From Hyphomicrobiales bacterium (GTDB lineage Bacteria; Pseudomonadota; Alphaproteobacteria; Rhizobiales; Rhizobiaceae), in the NCBI GenBank assembly GCA_900469965.1, contig UBZP01000024.1, forward strand, positions 123,255 through 187,254: 64,000 bases of DNA. The letters are read 5' to 3'. The notes under the pieces were generated by a model, which was not told the origin of the DNA, did not search any database, and saw nothing but the letters and a program-made list of their open reading frames with translations. Shown piece after piece: positions 52,462-61,062 of the stretch (within the stretch, counting starts at the first letter, position 1; every line of letters begins with the position of its first letter). The translations under genes were made by a program, and so were the position numbers.

Positions 52462-53253
52462 ATGCACGCAAGCCCACACGCCATGGACGCCGAAGCAGAC
52501 ACCCTCTTTTCGCCACGCCTCCTCAGGCGGCTGACGATCGGCATCGGCGCCCTCGCCTGCCTCACCCTCGCCATCAGCATCGGCGGCAGGAAGCTCGGCG
52601 AGCACATCGCGCTTGCGGGCCACACCGAAGATCGCAGCGTCGTGAACGTCCTGATCGGACAGGACCTTCTTCGCCTGCCCGCCAACGCCATCCGCTTCGA
52701 GGAGCAGCGCACGAGCGGCCCGACGGACCGGATCGATCTGTACCTGACCTGGCCGGAGATGGAGGGCTACACGGAGGCGAACCGGGCCCGCTTCAACGAC
52801 GTCACGCGGCCGGAGAGCCTGATCTTCCTGCAGCTGTCGCAGAGCACCATGTCGCGCGACATGTCCGGGCGGGTCGAGCCGATCTATTCCCATCTCTTCG
52901 ACGGTCCGCCGGCCAAGGGGCCGGGCGGCCTGACCCTGCGCCGGCTGAAAGAAAATGCCGGCTACGAGCAGGAGGTTCTCCTCACAGCGCGCCTGCCGGA
53001 CGGCTCCGACTATGCGGTGCGCTGCATCGTGCCGGAACGCGCCGACGCCTCCACGAGCGCCGATTGCCAGCGGGATATCCACATCGGCAACGACCTGTCG
53101 CTGCTTTATCGGTTTTCGAGCAGACTTTTGCCGCAGTGGCAGGCGATGGAGCAGTCCCTCCGGTCCTTCGCCAGCGCCCACCTCGTAAAAAGCGCCGCCG
53201 CGGCCGCCGGCCGCCCCGACGACAAGAATGAGACAGAAACATTCAACCAATGA
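52462..53253 (+). CDS. Membrane-anchored protein of unknown function
   Basis: A 263-residue protein with one N-terminal transmembrane helix (LTIGIGALACLTLAISIGG, residues about 24-42) and a large periplasmic part. The mature region carries RRLKENAGYEQEVLLTARLPDGSDYAVRCIVPE and one disulfide-capable Cys pair. I do not recognise a domain; similar proteins appear conserved in Rhizobiales. The Gly/Asp ribosome site GGGAC lies before the ATG. It stands alone between the protease-like gene and the D,D-carboxypeptidase. Confidence 0.78.
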   Translation: MHASPHAMDAEADTLFSPRLLRRLTIGIGALACLTLAISIGGRKLGEHIALAGHTEDRSVVNVLIGQDLLRLPANAIRFEEQRTSGPTDRIDLYLTWPEMEGYTEANRARFNDVTRPESLIFLQLSQSTMSRDMSGRVEPIYSHLFDGPPAKGPGGLTLRRLKENAGYEQEVLLTARLPDGSDYAVRCIVPERADASTSADCQRDIHIGNDLSLLYRFSSRLLPQWQAMEQSLRSFASAHLVKSAAAAAGRPDDKNETETFNQ

Positions 53254-53343
53254 TTCATCATAAACCGATTGGTAACCCTGCTCCGATAGCATCCCCCAGA
53301 TCATCGTTCGCATCCTCGTTCGAACGAAGCAGCAATCCGAGAG

Positions 53344-54849
53344 TTGAAGAGTAGCAGCGTGTTCCGTTCCGTTTTCTCCGCCCTTTTTGCGCGCACGGCC
53401 GGTCTAGCAAGTGCAACGGCAAAATGCCTGCTGGTGGCAGGCACGATCGCCGCGGCCACGGCCGGCAACGCACAGGCAAATCCGAAATATGCAGGCATCG
53501 TCATCGATGCGAAAACGGGCAAGGTCCTCTACAGCGAAGCCCCTGACGAGCTGCGCTATCCGGCCTCTCTCACGAAGATGATGACGCTGTACCTGACCTT
53601 CGAGGCGCTCGAGTCAGGCAAGATTTCCAAGGGCACGCTGGTGCCGGTCTCCAAGCATGCCGCCGGCGAGCCGCCCTCCAAGCTCGGCGTCCGCCCCGGA
53701 AGCAAGCTGACCGTCGAGCAGGCCATCCAGGCGCTTGTCACCCGCTCGGCCAACGACGTCGCGACAGCGCTCGGCGAATTCCTTGGCGGTTCCGAAGACC
53801 GCTTCGCCCGCATGATGACGCAGAAGGCACGCGCCCTCGGCATGACCCGCACGGTCTACCGCAATGCGCACGGCCTGCCGAACACGGCCCAGGTGACGAC
53901 GGCGCGCGACCAGGCCCGCCTCGGCATGGCGCTGCGGCAGCATTTCCCGCAATATTACGACTATTTCAGCACCCGCAGCTTCCGCTACGGCAAGCAGACG
54001 ATCGGCAACCACAACCGGCTTCTGGGTGTCGTGCGCGGCGTTGACGGCATCAAGACGGGCTACACCCGCGCCTCCGGCTTCAACCTCGTGACCTCCGCCC
54101 AGGCCGACGGTCGCAGCGTCGTCGGCGTCGTGCTCGGCGGCCGTTCCGGCGGCGCCCGCGACCAGCAGATGAAGAAGCTGATCGCCAGCTACATGCCGAA
54201 GGCCTCCCGCCGCGGCGACGGCAACCTGATCGCCGAGACCGAGGATGCGCCGACGCTGACCGCCGCTGCCGCTTCGAAGGCCGTGTCGGCGGACGTCGCC
54301 GCAACGACGGCGGCCATCGACCTTCCCGACAATGGTCCGGTTCCGACCTACCGCTACGAGGAGTCCCGTATCGAGACGGCCTATGCCGCCACCTCCGGCG
54401 AAAGCGCCGCCGGTGTCGTCGGCCGGGACGCGCTCGCAGCCACGCTCCGCATCCAGCGCCAAGGCGCCGTCCACCCGGCGGCCGAGCCTGTCGCCGAAGC
54501 CGCGACCGAAGAGGCGATCGAGCAGGGCGACGCCGATGCTTCGGTCGACGCGCTGACCACCTCCTCGACCGCGGCCGCTGCGGCAGCCGAGCGGTCCGTC
54601 CCCTCCGGCTGGGTGATCCAGATCGGCGCCACGCCGGACCGCAGCCAGGCACAGGTCCTGCTCGACAACGCAAAGAACCGGGGCGGCAAGGCCCTGAACG
54701 GCGCCCAGCCCTTCACTGTCGCCGTCGGCGAAGGCAGCAGCCAGCTCTACCGCGCCCGCTTTGCCGGCTTCTCCGGCCAGGACAGCGCCGTGAACGCCTG
54801 CAAGGCCTTGAAGAAGAAGGGTTTCGCCTGCTGGGCGAGCCAGCAGTGA
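53344..54849 (+). CDS. D-alanyl-D-alanine carboxypeptidase (S11) with C-terminal SPOR domain
   Basis: A 501-residue penicillin-binding protein of the S11 family that trims peptidoglycan stem peptides. Signal region to about 46 (ANA cleavage), active-site motifs SLTK (75-78), SAN (135-137) and KTG (in DGIKTGYT). Instead of the PBP5 C-terminal domain it has an Ala-rich linker of about 150 residues and a SPOR domain (WVIQIGATPDRSQAQVLLDNAK to the end), which binds denuded septal glycan. So it is probably a septal enzyme. The TTG start is uncertain; a GTG five codons later is the alternative. Confidence 0.9.
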   Translation: MKSSSVFRSVFSALFARTAGLASATAKCLLVAGTIAAATAGNAQANPKYAGIVIDAKTGKVLYSEAPDELRYPASLTKMMTLYLTFEALESGKISKGTLVPVSKHAAGEPPSKLGVRPGSKLTVEQAIQALVTRSANDVATALGEFLGGSEDRFARMMTQKARALGMTRTVYRNAHGLPNTAQVTTARDQARLGMALRQHFPQYYDYFSTRSFRYGKQTIGNHNRLLGVVRGVDGIKTGYTRASGFNLVTSAQADGRSVVGVVLGGRSGGARDQQMKKLIASYMPKASRRGDGNLIAETEDAPTLTAAAASKAVSADVAATTAAIDLPDNGPVPTYRYEESRIETAYAATSGESAAGVVGRDALAATLRIQRQGAVHPAAEPVAEAATEEAIEQGDADASVDALTTSSTAAAAAAERSVPSGWVIQIGATPDRSQAQVLLDNAKNRGGKALNGAQPFTVAVGEGSSQLYRARFAGFSGQDSAVNACKALKKKGFACWASQQ

Positions 54850-55025
54850 CAGCATAGACGACGCAGGGACACGATAACGATGGACCAGCGTCGTTCGGAA
54901 TTCGGTTTTGGTCGGGGTACTTGCCGGTTGGGTTTGATTGCCGGCGGACCAGACCATGCGGACGGAACCGCCATCAGGCGTCCGTCGACCTCGATTGGGT
55001 ATTGCGTACGAGGGATATCACGGCG

Positions 55026-55280
55026 ATGAACGAGAACGTTACCGGCACAAGGCAGGGCCCCAAGCGGGACCTTCGAAGCGGCCTGCATCCGCTGCACGAG
55101 GCTGCACTGCGCATCGCAGACATCGGGCTCAGCCGGTCTCGGGCCCGCACCAAGGACCTGGTTGGCATGCTCTTGGCGCACGGCGCGCGCGCCTGGCGCA
55201 CCGCGCAGCCGGAAGTCGGCATCCACCTCCACGTACATCGCAACGGGCGCTGCCATCCCGTCCGCATGCGTGTCAGATAG
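55026..55280 (+). CDS. Possible small basic protein, 84 residues
   Basis: An open frame in the 458-bp gap after the carboxypeptidase gene. The ATG has GAGGGA about 11 bases upstream, somewhat far. The product is Arg/His-rich (HPLHEAALRIADIGLSRSRARTKDLV...HLHVHRNGRCHPVRMRVR) with one amphipathic helix. I recognise no family, and overlapping frames on the other strand are also open, so this may be chance. Nothing else is visible in 54850-55307. Confidence 0.3.
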   Translation: MNENVTGTRQGPKRDLRSGLHPLHEAALRIADIGLSRSRARTKDLVGMLLAHGARAWRTAQPEVGIHLHVHRNGRCHPVRMRVR

Positions 55281-55307
55281 CGACGCGCAGGCGGTGACTG
55301 TTCTGCG

Positions 55308-56159
55308 TCATTTGCCGCAGCAGTTGCCGTAGCGCTTGCCGGAGCCGCAGGGGCAGAGATCGCTGCTGCGGCGCTGCAGCCGGGCAATCAACGGCAGCAT
55401 CAGCGCCGACGGCACGACGGAAGAGGCGAGCGCCGCGAGCTTCGCCGACAGGCCCGGGATCACGATCCGGCGGCGTGCCCGGAACCCGCGCCAGGCACGC
55501 TCTGCCACATAGTCCGGATCCAGCCGCGGCAGCACCTTGAACAGCATCGACTTCCCCGCCCCCGACAGGACCAGGAACTCGGTGGCAACCGGCCCCGGGC
55601 AGGCGCAGGTGACCGTGACGCCGAACGGGCGCATCTCCGTGTACAGCCCTTCGGAGAACGACCGGACGAACCCCTTGCTGGCATAGTACATCGCCATCCC
55701 GGGTCCCGGCGTGAAGCTCGCGATCGAGCCGAGATTGAGCACGCCGCCGCGCTTGCGGGCGACCATCCCCTTGAGGAAATGCAGGGTCAGTTCGCTGAGG
55801 GCGCGAATGTTGAGGTCGATGATGCCGATCTGGTCCTTAACCGGCAGGAGCGTCGCTGCTCCCCGCAGTCCGATGCCGGCGCTGTTGACGAGAACGTCGC
55901 AGTAGAGGCCGCTGCGATCGAGTTCCTCCTGCAGCCGCTGCGCGGCATCCCCGGAGAGGAGGTCGAGGGCGACCGTGAACGGCTCGGCCCCTGCGGCGCG
56001 CAGCTCGGCGGCCACGTCCGCGAGCCCATCGCGCGACCGGGCGACGAGAACCACCGGCCCGCCCTCGCGCGCGGCGACCCTCGCGATCGAGCGGCCGAGG
56101 CCGCGGGAGGCGCCGACGACGACCACGGCCGGCCGGCTGACAGAAAGGCCGGCGCTCAT
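55308..56159 (-). CDS. Short-chain dehydrogenase with C-terminal SEC-C zinc motif
   Basis: A 283-residue protein. The first 250 residues are a classical SDR: NAD(P) loop VVGASRGLGRSIA, NSAGIG, and catalytic YxxxK in MYYASKGFVRS. The last 17 residues carry the SEC-C metal-binding motif CPCGSGKRYGNCC, after a hydrophobic stretch (ASSVVPSALMLPLIARL). SEC-C usually ends SecA or stands alone; its fusion to an SDR is unusual. The start overlaps the stop of the E2-like gene by 4 bp, so they are coupled. Confidence 0.88.
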   Translation of the reverse strand: MSAGLSVSRPAVVVVGASRGLGRSIARVAAREGGPVVLVARSRDGLADVAAELRAAGAEPFTVALDLLSGDAAQRLQEELDRSGLYCDVLVNSAGIGLRGAATLLPVKDQIGIIDLNIRALSELTLHFLKGMVARKRGGVLNLGSIASFTPGPGMAMYYASKGFVRSFSEGLYTEMRPFGVTVTCACPGPVATEFLVLSGAGKSMLFKVLPRLDPDYVAERAWRGFRARRRIVIPGLSAKLAALASSVVPSALMLPLIARLQRRSSDLCPCGSGKRYGNCCGK

Positions 56160-56953
56160 CCGGCCGTCCTCGCGGTCGGCCGCTGACCGGCCCCTTCGGC
56201 GGACGCCGTCCCGCTGCCCATGCCGTTGACCTCGGCCGCCACCGCGCCGTTGAGGATCGCCTCGAAGCGCTCGAGCGCCCGGGCGACGTTCGCCCCGTCC
56301 ATCACGCGGTGGTCATAGAGGATCCGCACGGTCACCGTCCCGTCCTCGCGGATCGGGCCGTAGTTCAGAAGCGTCGTCAGCGGCGTCAGCGGGTTCAGCG
56401 ACTCGGCGCCGAGCCCCGAATAGACGGAGAACTGGAAGGTGCCGAAGTGGCGGCCGCGCCGCCGGGCGAGGTTCAGCCCCAGCCACATCAGAAGCCAGCG
56501 CAGCGGGCCGGGCAACCGCGCGATCTTCAGTGCCCGCCGGAATTCCTTGTTCTCCAGCACCGGCCGCGTCCGGGCGGTCTCCATCATCGCCTGGAGATCG
56601 CTGATCGACCGCCGCTCCGGCCCCTTGATCGATCCGAGCAGCACGATCCGCTCGCCCTCGAATTCACGCTCGTGCGCGACCGAGGCGACGCTGAGCGCGT
56701 ATTCGTAGAAATGCGGCCAGGGCAGCTTCACATAGGCGCGCCGGAGTTCGGTCACCTCCTGGGACAGAAGCCCGTAGCCCTTGATGAAGAGCACGCTCCA
56801 CGAGGGCCTTTGCGGCTGGGCGGCACGCGCGGCCAGCAGCGGCGCCAGGTTCATCTGCCGCTGCACCGTCACCCGCGGGATGCCGATGGAAAAGCGCATC
56901 AGATCGCAGACGAGCCGCCGCGGCGCCGATATCTTGAGGGCCTTGCCTCGCAT
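56156..56953 (-). CDS. Stand-alone 2-oxoacid dehydrogenase E2-type acyltransferase domain
   Basis: A 265-residue protein matching only the catalytic domain of E2 acyltransferases: the active-site motif DHRVMDG lies at residues 214-220, preceded by LNYGPIREDGTVTVRILY. Lipoyl and subunit-binding domains are absent, so it is unlikely to serve a dehydrogenase complex. It may transfer an acyl group between CoA and an unidentified acceptor. An excellent GGAGGAAGG ribosome site supports the ATG used. It is co-transcribed with the SDR that follows. Confidence 0.85.
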   Translation of the reverse strand: MRGKALKISAPRRLVCDLMRFSIGIPRVTVQRQMNLAPLLAARAAQPQRPSWSVLFIKGYGLLSQEVTELRRAYVKLPWPHFYEYALSVASVAHEREFEGERIVLLGSIKGPERRSISDLQAMMETARTRPVLENKEFRRALKIARLPGPLRWLLMWLGLNLARRRGRHFGTFQFSVYSGLGAESLNPLTPLTTLLNYGPIREDGTVTVRILYDHRVMDGANVARALERFEAILNGAVAAEVNGMGSGTASAEGAGQRPTARTAG

Positions 56954-57032
56954 CCTTCCTCCGAAACCCCGCGTCACGACATGGCGGAAACACTCGTCCG
57001 GAGTGCACCAAACCCAAAGGTCGCGGCGCGCC

Positions 57033-57635
57033 CTAGTAGACAAACGGTATGATTCGCTTCGTCCTGTCCATGTAGTCCCGGTAATCGGTGCCGAACGTGT
57101 CGAGCATCATCCGCTCTTCCTTGTCCACCCTGAGGAAGAACAACAGCGCGAACCCCAAGAGCCCGGCCAGGCCGACGAACCAGTTGGCGAGCAGCAGCGC
57201 CTGCCCGACCGCCATCATCAGGAAGGAAGTGTACATGGGATGGCGGACGAGGGAATAGGGCCCGCCGGAAACGAGCTTGTGCTTCTCGCGGATCTCGAGC
57301 GTGATCGACCAGTTCTTGCCGAGCTCCTTGTGCGTCCTGCGGAACAGCCAGACGGCGGCAAAGAACAGGATCGCGCCCACGGCGACCCGGATAGGTCCGG
57401 CCGGATAGTCGGCGGACGCCGGAAAGCCGGTCGCGACATAGATCGCCGGCACCAGTCCCATGCCGAGCATGGCGGCCCCGAGACCGCACATGTCGACCAG
57501 GGATCGACGGTTCAGCACCACCTGGGTGCGCCGCGCCCGACGTTCGAAGGGATAGCGGATGACGTACCAGGCGATTCCGCCCACCACCCAGAGAACCGCG
57601 CCGATGGCGGCGGTCGACATGCCGATACCGTTCAC
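57033..57635 (-). CDS. Isoprenylcysteine carboxyl methyltransferase-like membrane protein
   Basis: A 200-residue membrane protein of the ICMT/phospholipid methyltransferase family. Four or five hydrophobic helices precede the conserved SAM-binding C-terminus: KHKLVSGGPYSLVRHPMYTSF, then LLFFLRVDKEERMMLDTFGTDYRDYMDRTKRIIPF. Bacterial relatives probably methylate small hydrophobic or lipid substrates. It is upstream of the E2-like and SDR genes on the same strand, 79 bp away, and may belong to one pathway with them. Confidence 0.85.
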   Translation of the reverse strand: MNGIGMSTAAIGAVLWVVGGIAWYVIRYPFERRARRTQVVLNRRSLVDMCGLGAAMLGMGLVPAIYVATGFPASADYPAGPIRVAVGAILFFAAVWLFRRTHKELGKNWSITLEIREKHKLVSGGPYSLVRHPMYTSFLMMAVGQALLLANWFVGLAGLLGFALLFFLRVDKEERMMLDTFGTDYRDYMDRTKRIIPFVY

Positions 57636-57686
57636 CGCAGGCCCTCGCCCGGCCGCGGCGTCGACGTTTTCCGATCAGCCATGATG

Positions 57687-58271
57687 TTACCCCCCATTCA
57701 TCTCACGAAGCTTCGTGATGAACTGCTGCGGCCTGAGCCAGATCGCCGGCGCCTTGTATCCCATGGACTTCGCGATCTCCGCCACGAAGGCGTTGCAGTT
57801 GTAGACGGAAGCCTGCCAGAGCTTGGACTTCGCCTGCAGTTGCCGGATGAAGGCCACCGTCTTGCGGTATTCCGCCTCCGTCAGCTTAACACGCCAGCTT
57901 GCCGACCTGTACTCCTCTTCCAGGTCTCCGTCGCTGGCGCCCGTCTCCGCGGGCACGGGCACGAAATGTCCGAGCACGTAGGGCGCCGGATCGTTCGACG
58001 CCGGCGCAAGGCCCGCCACCTCCTGGGTGATCGGCCGGCCGCCCTTCCCCAGCTGGCCGAAGATCACGTAGGAATGGCCGTAGGTCAGCGCATATCGCGA
58101 CCGGAATTCGATGAAATAGCGTGCGTCGCTTCGGCCGGACTGGGCCGTACCGGCATAGCCGCGATATTCGGATGTGTAGCGGGGGAGTGGCGGCTTGTCC
58201 TCCGATTGGCAGGAGGTGATTGCCAGCGAGATGAGGATCAAAAGCGATGCACGGCTCTTGAACAGCGTCAT
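57687..58271 (-). CDS. Lipoprotein with conserved His and Asn-Cys motifs
   Basis: A 194-residue lipoprotein: signal LLILISLAITSC with lipobox Cys at 21. The mature part has TYGHSYVIFGQLGKGG (His66) and VYNCNAFVAEIAKSMGY (Cys159), an arrangement like that of permuted papain-fold (NlpC/LRAT-like) proteins in which His comes before the Cys-bearing helix. That assignment is inference. Tyr-rich N-terminal segment. The ATG MTLFKSRAS was chosen because the signal peptide begins there. Confidence 0.75.
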   Translation of the reverse strand: MTLFKSRASLLILISLAITSCQSEDKPPLPRYTSEYRGYAGTAQSGRSDARYFIEFRSRYALTYGHSYVIFGQLGKGGRPITQEVAGLAPASNDPAPYVLGHFVPVPAETGASDGDLEEEYRSASWRVKLTEAEYRKTVAFIRQLQAKSKLWQASVYNCNAFVAEIAKSMGYKAPAIWLRPQQFITKLREMNGG

Positions 58272-58406
58272 GAACACGCTCCGTCGCACGCCACCGTCGT
58301 AGGCCTGCACTGTTTTCGAATTGCCTTGTGCGTTCCGAGCCGGAAGGCACCTGAGAGAGCTGGACGGGGAAGCACCGAGGGCGCCTCCCCGGACCAAGGT
58401 CAGTCG

Positions 58407-58535
58407 TTACTTATAGACCGGAGCCGGCTGCTCGACCGGAGGCGGAGCCTTGCCCTTCCCCTTGCCGACGGTGTCGCAAGCGGTGAGACCGGCTACCGAA
58501 AGCACTGCTACTGCCAGGATCAAAAGTCTGCTCAT
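58407..58535 (-). CDS. Small lipoprotein, 42 residues
   Basis: A short gene with a very clear structure: ribosome site GGAGAGG eight bases before ATG, hydrophobic signal LLILAVAVLSVAGLTAC with lipobox LTAC (Cys20), then a Lys/Gly then Pro-rich 22-residue mature tail (GKGKGKAPPPVEQPAPV). It resembles entericidin-sized envelope lipoproteins in size but not in sequence of the tail. Mature peptide would be a membrane-anchored Pro-rich stub. Located 135 bp upstream of the larger lipoprotein on the same strand. Confidence 0.75.
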   Translation of the reverse strand: MSRLLILAVAVLSVAGLTACDTVGKGKGKAPPPVEQPAPVYK

Positions 58536-58846
58536 CAAGATGTCCTCTCCTTGAATCGGAATAGGTTTTTCGAAGGCAACGTCATAGTAATAGCCGCAAA
58601 AACATCAAAGGCATAGTGCAGAAGCACCACAAAGTTAATTCGCAGGAAGAGCGGCCAAGATCAGATTTTTCAACGGCTTGTAGCAATCGCGTGATGAGCG
58701 TGCGCTGTACGCGGCGTTTGCGCGGGCAGCCCCTGTTTGCAGGAAGCGATATTCGTTCGGGCGAATCGAATTCTTGCCGGACCGGCGGATCGAAGACGAG
58801 CGCGCATCGAAGCCGAAAGCGTCGATTTCCGGGCCCCGGCCGACCG
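58536..58846. other. 311-bp intergenic region without a gene
   Basis: Between the L,D-transpeptidase stop and the small lipoprotein start, both on the minus strand. I see no gene. The lower-GC part next to the lipoprotein (58,555-58,680) is the likely site of its promoter. Confidence 0.4.
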
Positions 58847-59443
58847 TCAGATGATGATGACCCTCGCCCCGATCGGGGTGCGGTTGTAGAGATGGACGAT
58901 GTCGTCGTTCGTCAACCGCACGCAGCCGTTCGACACGGCCTGCCCGATCGACCAGGGCTCGTTGGTGCCGTGCAGCCGGAACAGGGTGTCCTGTCCGCCG
59001 CGATAGAGATAGAGCGCCGCCGCCCCCAGCGGGTTGTTGGGCCCGCCCTCCACGCCGCCGGCATACTGCGCCAGATGCGGCTTCCTGCGGATCATCGATG
59101 CCGTCGGCGTCCAGGACGGCCACTCCGCCTTGCGCCCGACGCTCGCTTCGCCCTTGAGCGTAAGTCCTTCCTGGCCGACGGCAACGCCGTACCGGGTCGC
59201 CTGCCCGCCGCCCTCGACATAGTAGAGGTAGCGCTCGTAGGTGTTCACGACGATCGTACCCGGCGGCTCGTGGCCGTCATAGGCGACGGTCTTGCGGCGG
59301 TACCGCCGGTCGACGCGGTAGCTGGAATAGTCGGACGTGATGTAGCGGGAGTAGATCGAACGGCATCCGGACGCACCGGTTGCCACGAGGCCGAGGCTTG
59401 CGAAGAGCAGCGCCCGGCGGCTGGAGACGAAATCATTGTCCAT
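58847..59443 (-). CDS. L,D-transpeptidase (YkuD family)
   Basis: A 198-residue peptidoglycan cross-linking or lipoprotein-anchoring enzyme. The YkuD signature has His158 in LHGTNEPWSIG and the catalytic Cys174 in SNGCVRL (His of the usual SHGC is Asn, common in rhizobial members). The N-terminus contains SSRRALLFASLGLVATGASGC, a twin-arginine-like signal with a possible lipobox Cys27. Family length is normal. The ATG MDNDFV is preferred over a GTG two codons earlier. Confidence 0.9.
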   Translation of the reverse strand: MDNDFVSSRRALLFASLGLVATGASGCRSIYSRYITSDYSSYRVDRRYRRKTVAYDGHEPPGTIVVNTYERYLYYVEGGGQATRYGVAVGQEGLTLKGEASVGRKAEWPSWTPTASMIRRKPHLAQYAGGVEGGPNNPLGAAALYLYRGGQDTLFRLHGTNEPWSIGQAVSNGCVRLTNDDIVHLYNRTPIGARVIII

Positions 59444-59668
59444 GGGCACCTGTCAGCAATCGGACCAACCCTTGTGCCTAGACTTAGCATCACGATGCCG
59501 ATTGGCCAAGCCTTGCGGTCGCAGGGGCGGCCGGGTGCACGTGTTGCGATTCGGAACAGCGGCCACGCGGTTCTGTCCACACCGCACCCCTTTGCCGGGG
59601 ACGAAATGGCTTGCTTCCGTTAGCGGCCTCTGTTCGACTGGTGAAAAACACAGAATGGGAGGGAGACG

Positions 59669-60424
59669 ATGACCTCTGGCTTTGCGGGGAAAGTGGCGAT
59701 CGTCACGGGCGGCGGATCGGGAATCGGTGCGGCGGTCAGCCGGCGGCTTGCCGGCGACGGTGCGCAGGTCGTCATCGCCGATATCGATTCGGACGCCGCC
59801 AGGGAGGTCAGCAGCGTGATCCGCGAGAACGGCGGCGAAGCGCACGACGTCGCCGTCGACGTGACCGATGCGGACGCCGTCGAACGGCTCGTCGACTATG
59901 CCGTTTCCCATTGCGGCGGGCTTCATCTTGCGGTCAACAATGCCGGCTTCCAGGGCAGCCTGGCGATGACGGCGGACTATTCGCTCGACAGCTGGCGCAA
60001 GCTGGTCGACGTCAACCTCAACAGCGTCTTCTATTCGATGAAATACGAGATCAACGCCATGCTGACCGCCGGCGGCGGCGCCATCGTCAACATGGCCTCC
60101 GTGCTCGGCTGCGTCGGCCTGCCCGCGACCGCGGCCTATACGGCGGCCAAGCACGGCGTCGTCGGCCTGACCAAGGTCGCGGCGATCGAGTATGCCCGGC
60201 ACGGGGTGCGCATCAACGCCGTCGCCCCCGGCTGGATCGAAACGCCGCTTCTGTCCGAGCATGCAAAGCTCGCCGCCAACAAGCGGCTGGAGGCGCTGCA
60301 GCCGATGGGCCGGCGCGGCACGCCGGAAGAGGTCGCGGCCCTCGTCAGCTTCCTGCTCTCCGACGAGGCGAGCTTCATCACCGGAAGCTGCCATCTGGTG
60401 GACGGCGCCTACACCGCGCACTGA
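59669..60424 (+). CDS. SDR family oxidoreductase
   Basis: A 251-residue classical short-chain dehydrogenase: cofactor loop VTGGGSGIGAAV, acidic residue after strand 2 (IADIDSD) suggesting NAD preference, NNAGF, catalytic Ser in MASVLG and YTAAK. Substrate unknown; such proteins include gluconate, steroid and 3-oxoacyl reductases. GGGAGG-type ribosome site precedes the ATG. It is isolated: the L,D-transpeptidase is divergent and DUF1489 convergent. Confidence 0.92.
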   Translation: MTSGFAGKVAIVTGGGSGIGAAVSRRLAGDGAQVVIADIDSDAAREVSSVIRENGGEAHDVAVDVTDADAVERLVDYAVSHCGGLHLAVNNAGFQGSLAMTADYSLDSWRKLVDVNLNSVFYSMKYEINAMLTAGGGAIVNMASVLGCVGLPATAAYTAAKHGVVGLTKVAAIEYARHGVRINAVAPGWIETPLLSEHAKLAANKRLEALQPMGRRGTPEEVAALVSFLLSDEASFITGSCHLVDGAYTAH

Positions 60425-60556
60425 GCGTGGCGCGCAACGGGCGCATCGCGGACCGTGAACCGACCTGCGTGCCGATCGCGCAGGGACCGCGACGCAGCAC
60501 GCCCGCCGCAGTGGCCACGGCCGCGCGATCCGGAAGCGGTGTCTTTCGGGGTGATG

Positions 60557-60994
60557 CTAGAGCAGGCCGAGTTCGGCGAGTTCGCGGCGGAGTTCCATCG
60601 GCAGTTCGGCGCCGTCGGAGCCGAGGCTCTTGAGGTCGCGCGGCGCCTCTTCGTCCTTCAGGTAGCGCCAGCCCTGGAAGGCGCGCTTGGGCTGGAATTC
60701 CGTCTCGATCACTTCCGGGCCGAGCACCAGTTCGCAGCGGCCGATCCCGTCGGCGTCGGTGAAGGTCTTCAGGTCGAGCAGCCGCTGGCGCGCCTGCACC
60801 TGTCCCTTGATCACCCAGTAGAGCGAACCGCCGTCCAAGAGCTCCTCCGCCCGCTTCGGCACCATCCGGGTCGTATGGCTGGAACTCGGCTCGAGGCCGG
60901 CGGCCATGGCCACCAGCGCTCGCCTGGACACCCACTCGCGCAGGTCCTCGATCGAATCCGCGCCGACACAAAGCTTGATGAGATGCAGGGCCAT
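60557..60994 (-). CDS. DUF1489 family protein
   Basis: A 145-residue protein matching the alphaproteobacterial DUF1489 family: MALHLIKLCVGADSIEDLREWV at the start and SSHTTRMVPKRAEELLDGGSLYWVIKGQVQARQRLLDL in the middle. Function unknown; the compact mixed fold suggests a cytosolic regulator or RNA-related protein, which is speculation. Convergent with the SDR gene and 68 bp downstream of sdaA. Confidence 0.87.
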   Translation of the reverse strand: MALHLIKLCVGADSIEDLREWVSRRALVAMAAGLEPSSSHTTRMVPKRAEELLDGGSLYWVIKGQVQARQRLLDLKTFTDADGIGRCELVLGPEVIETEFQPKRAFQGWRYLKDEEAPRDLKSLGSDGAELPMELRRELAELGLL

Positions 60995-61062
60995 GGCCCC
61001 TTCAACGCCTTTCCGCAGCCGGCGTCAAGCCGGACGAAGGTGCTCCACAGCCGCAGCAGCCG

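Noticed and set aside
58907..58950. SNGC in the L,D-transpeptidase in place of SHGC as a sign of inactivity
   Set aside because: The preceding His158 and the Cys174 are kept, and Asn at this place is common in rhizobial members of the family.
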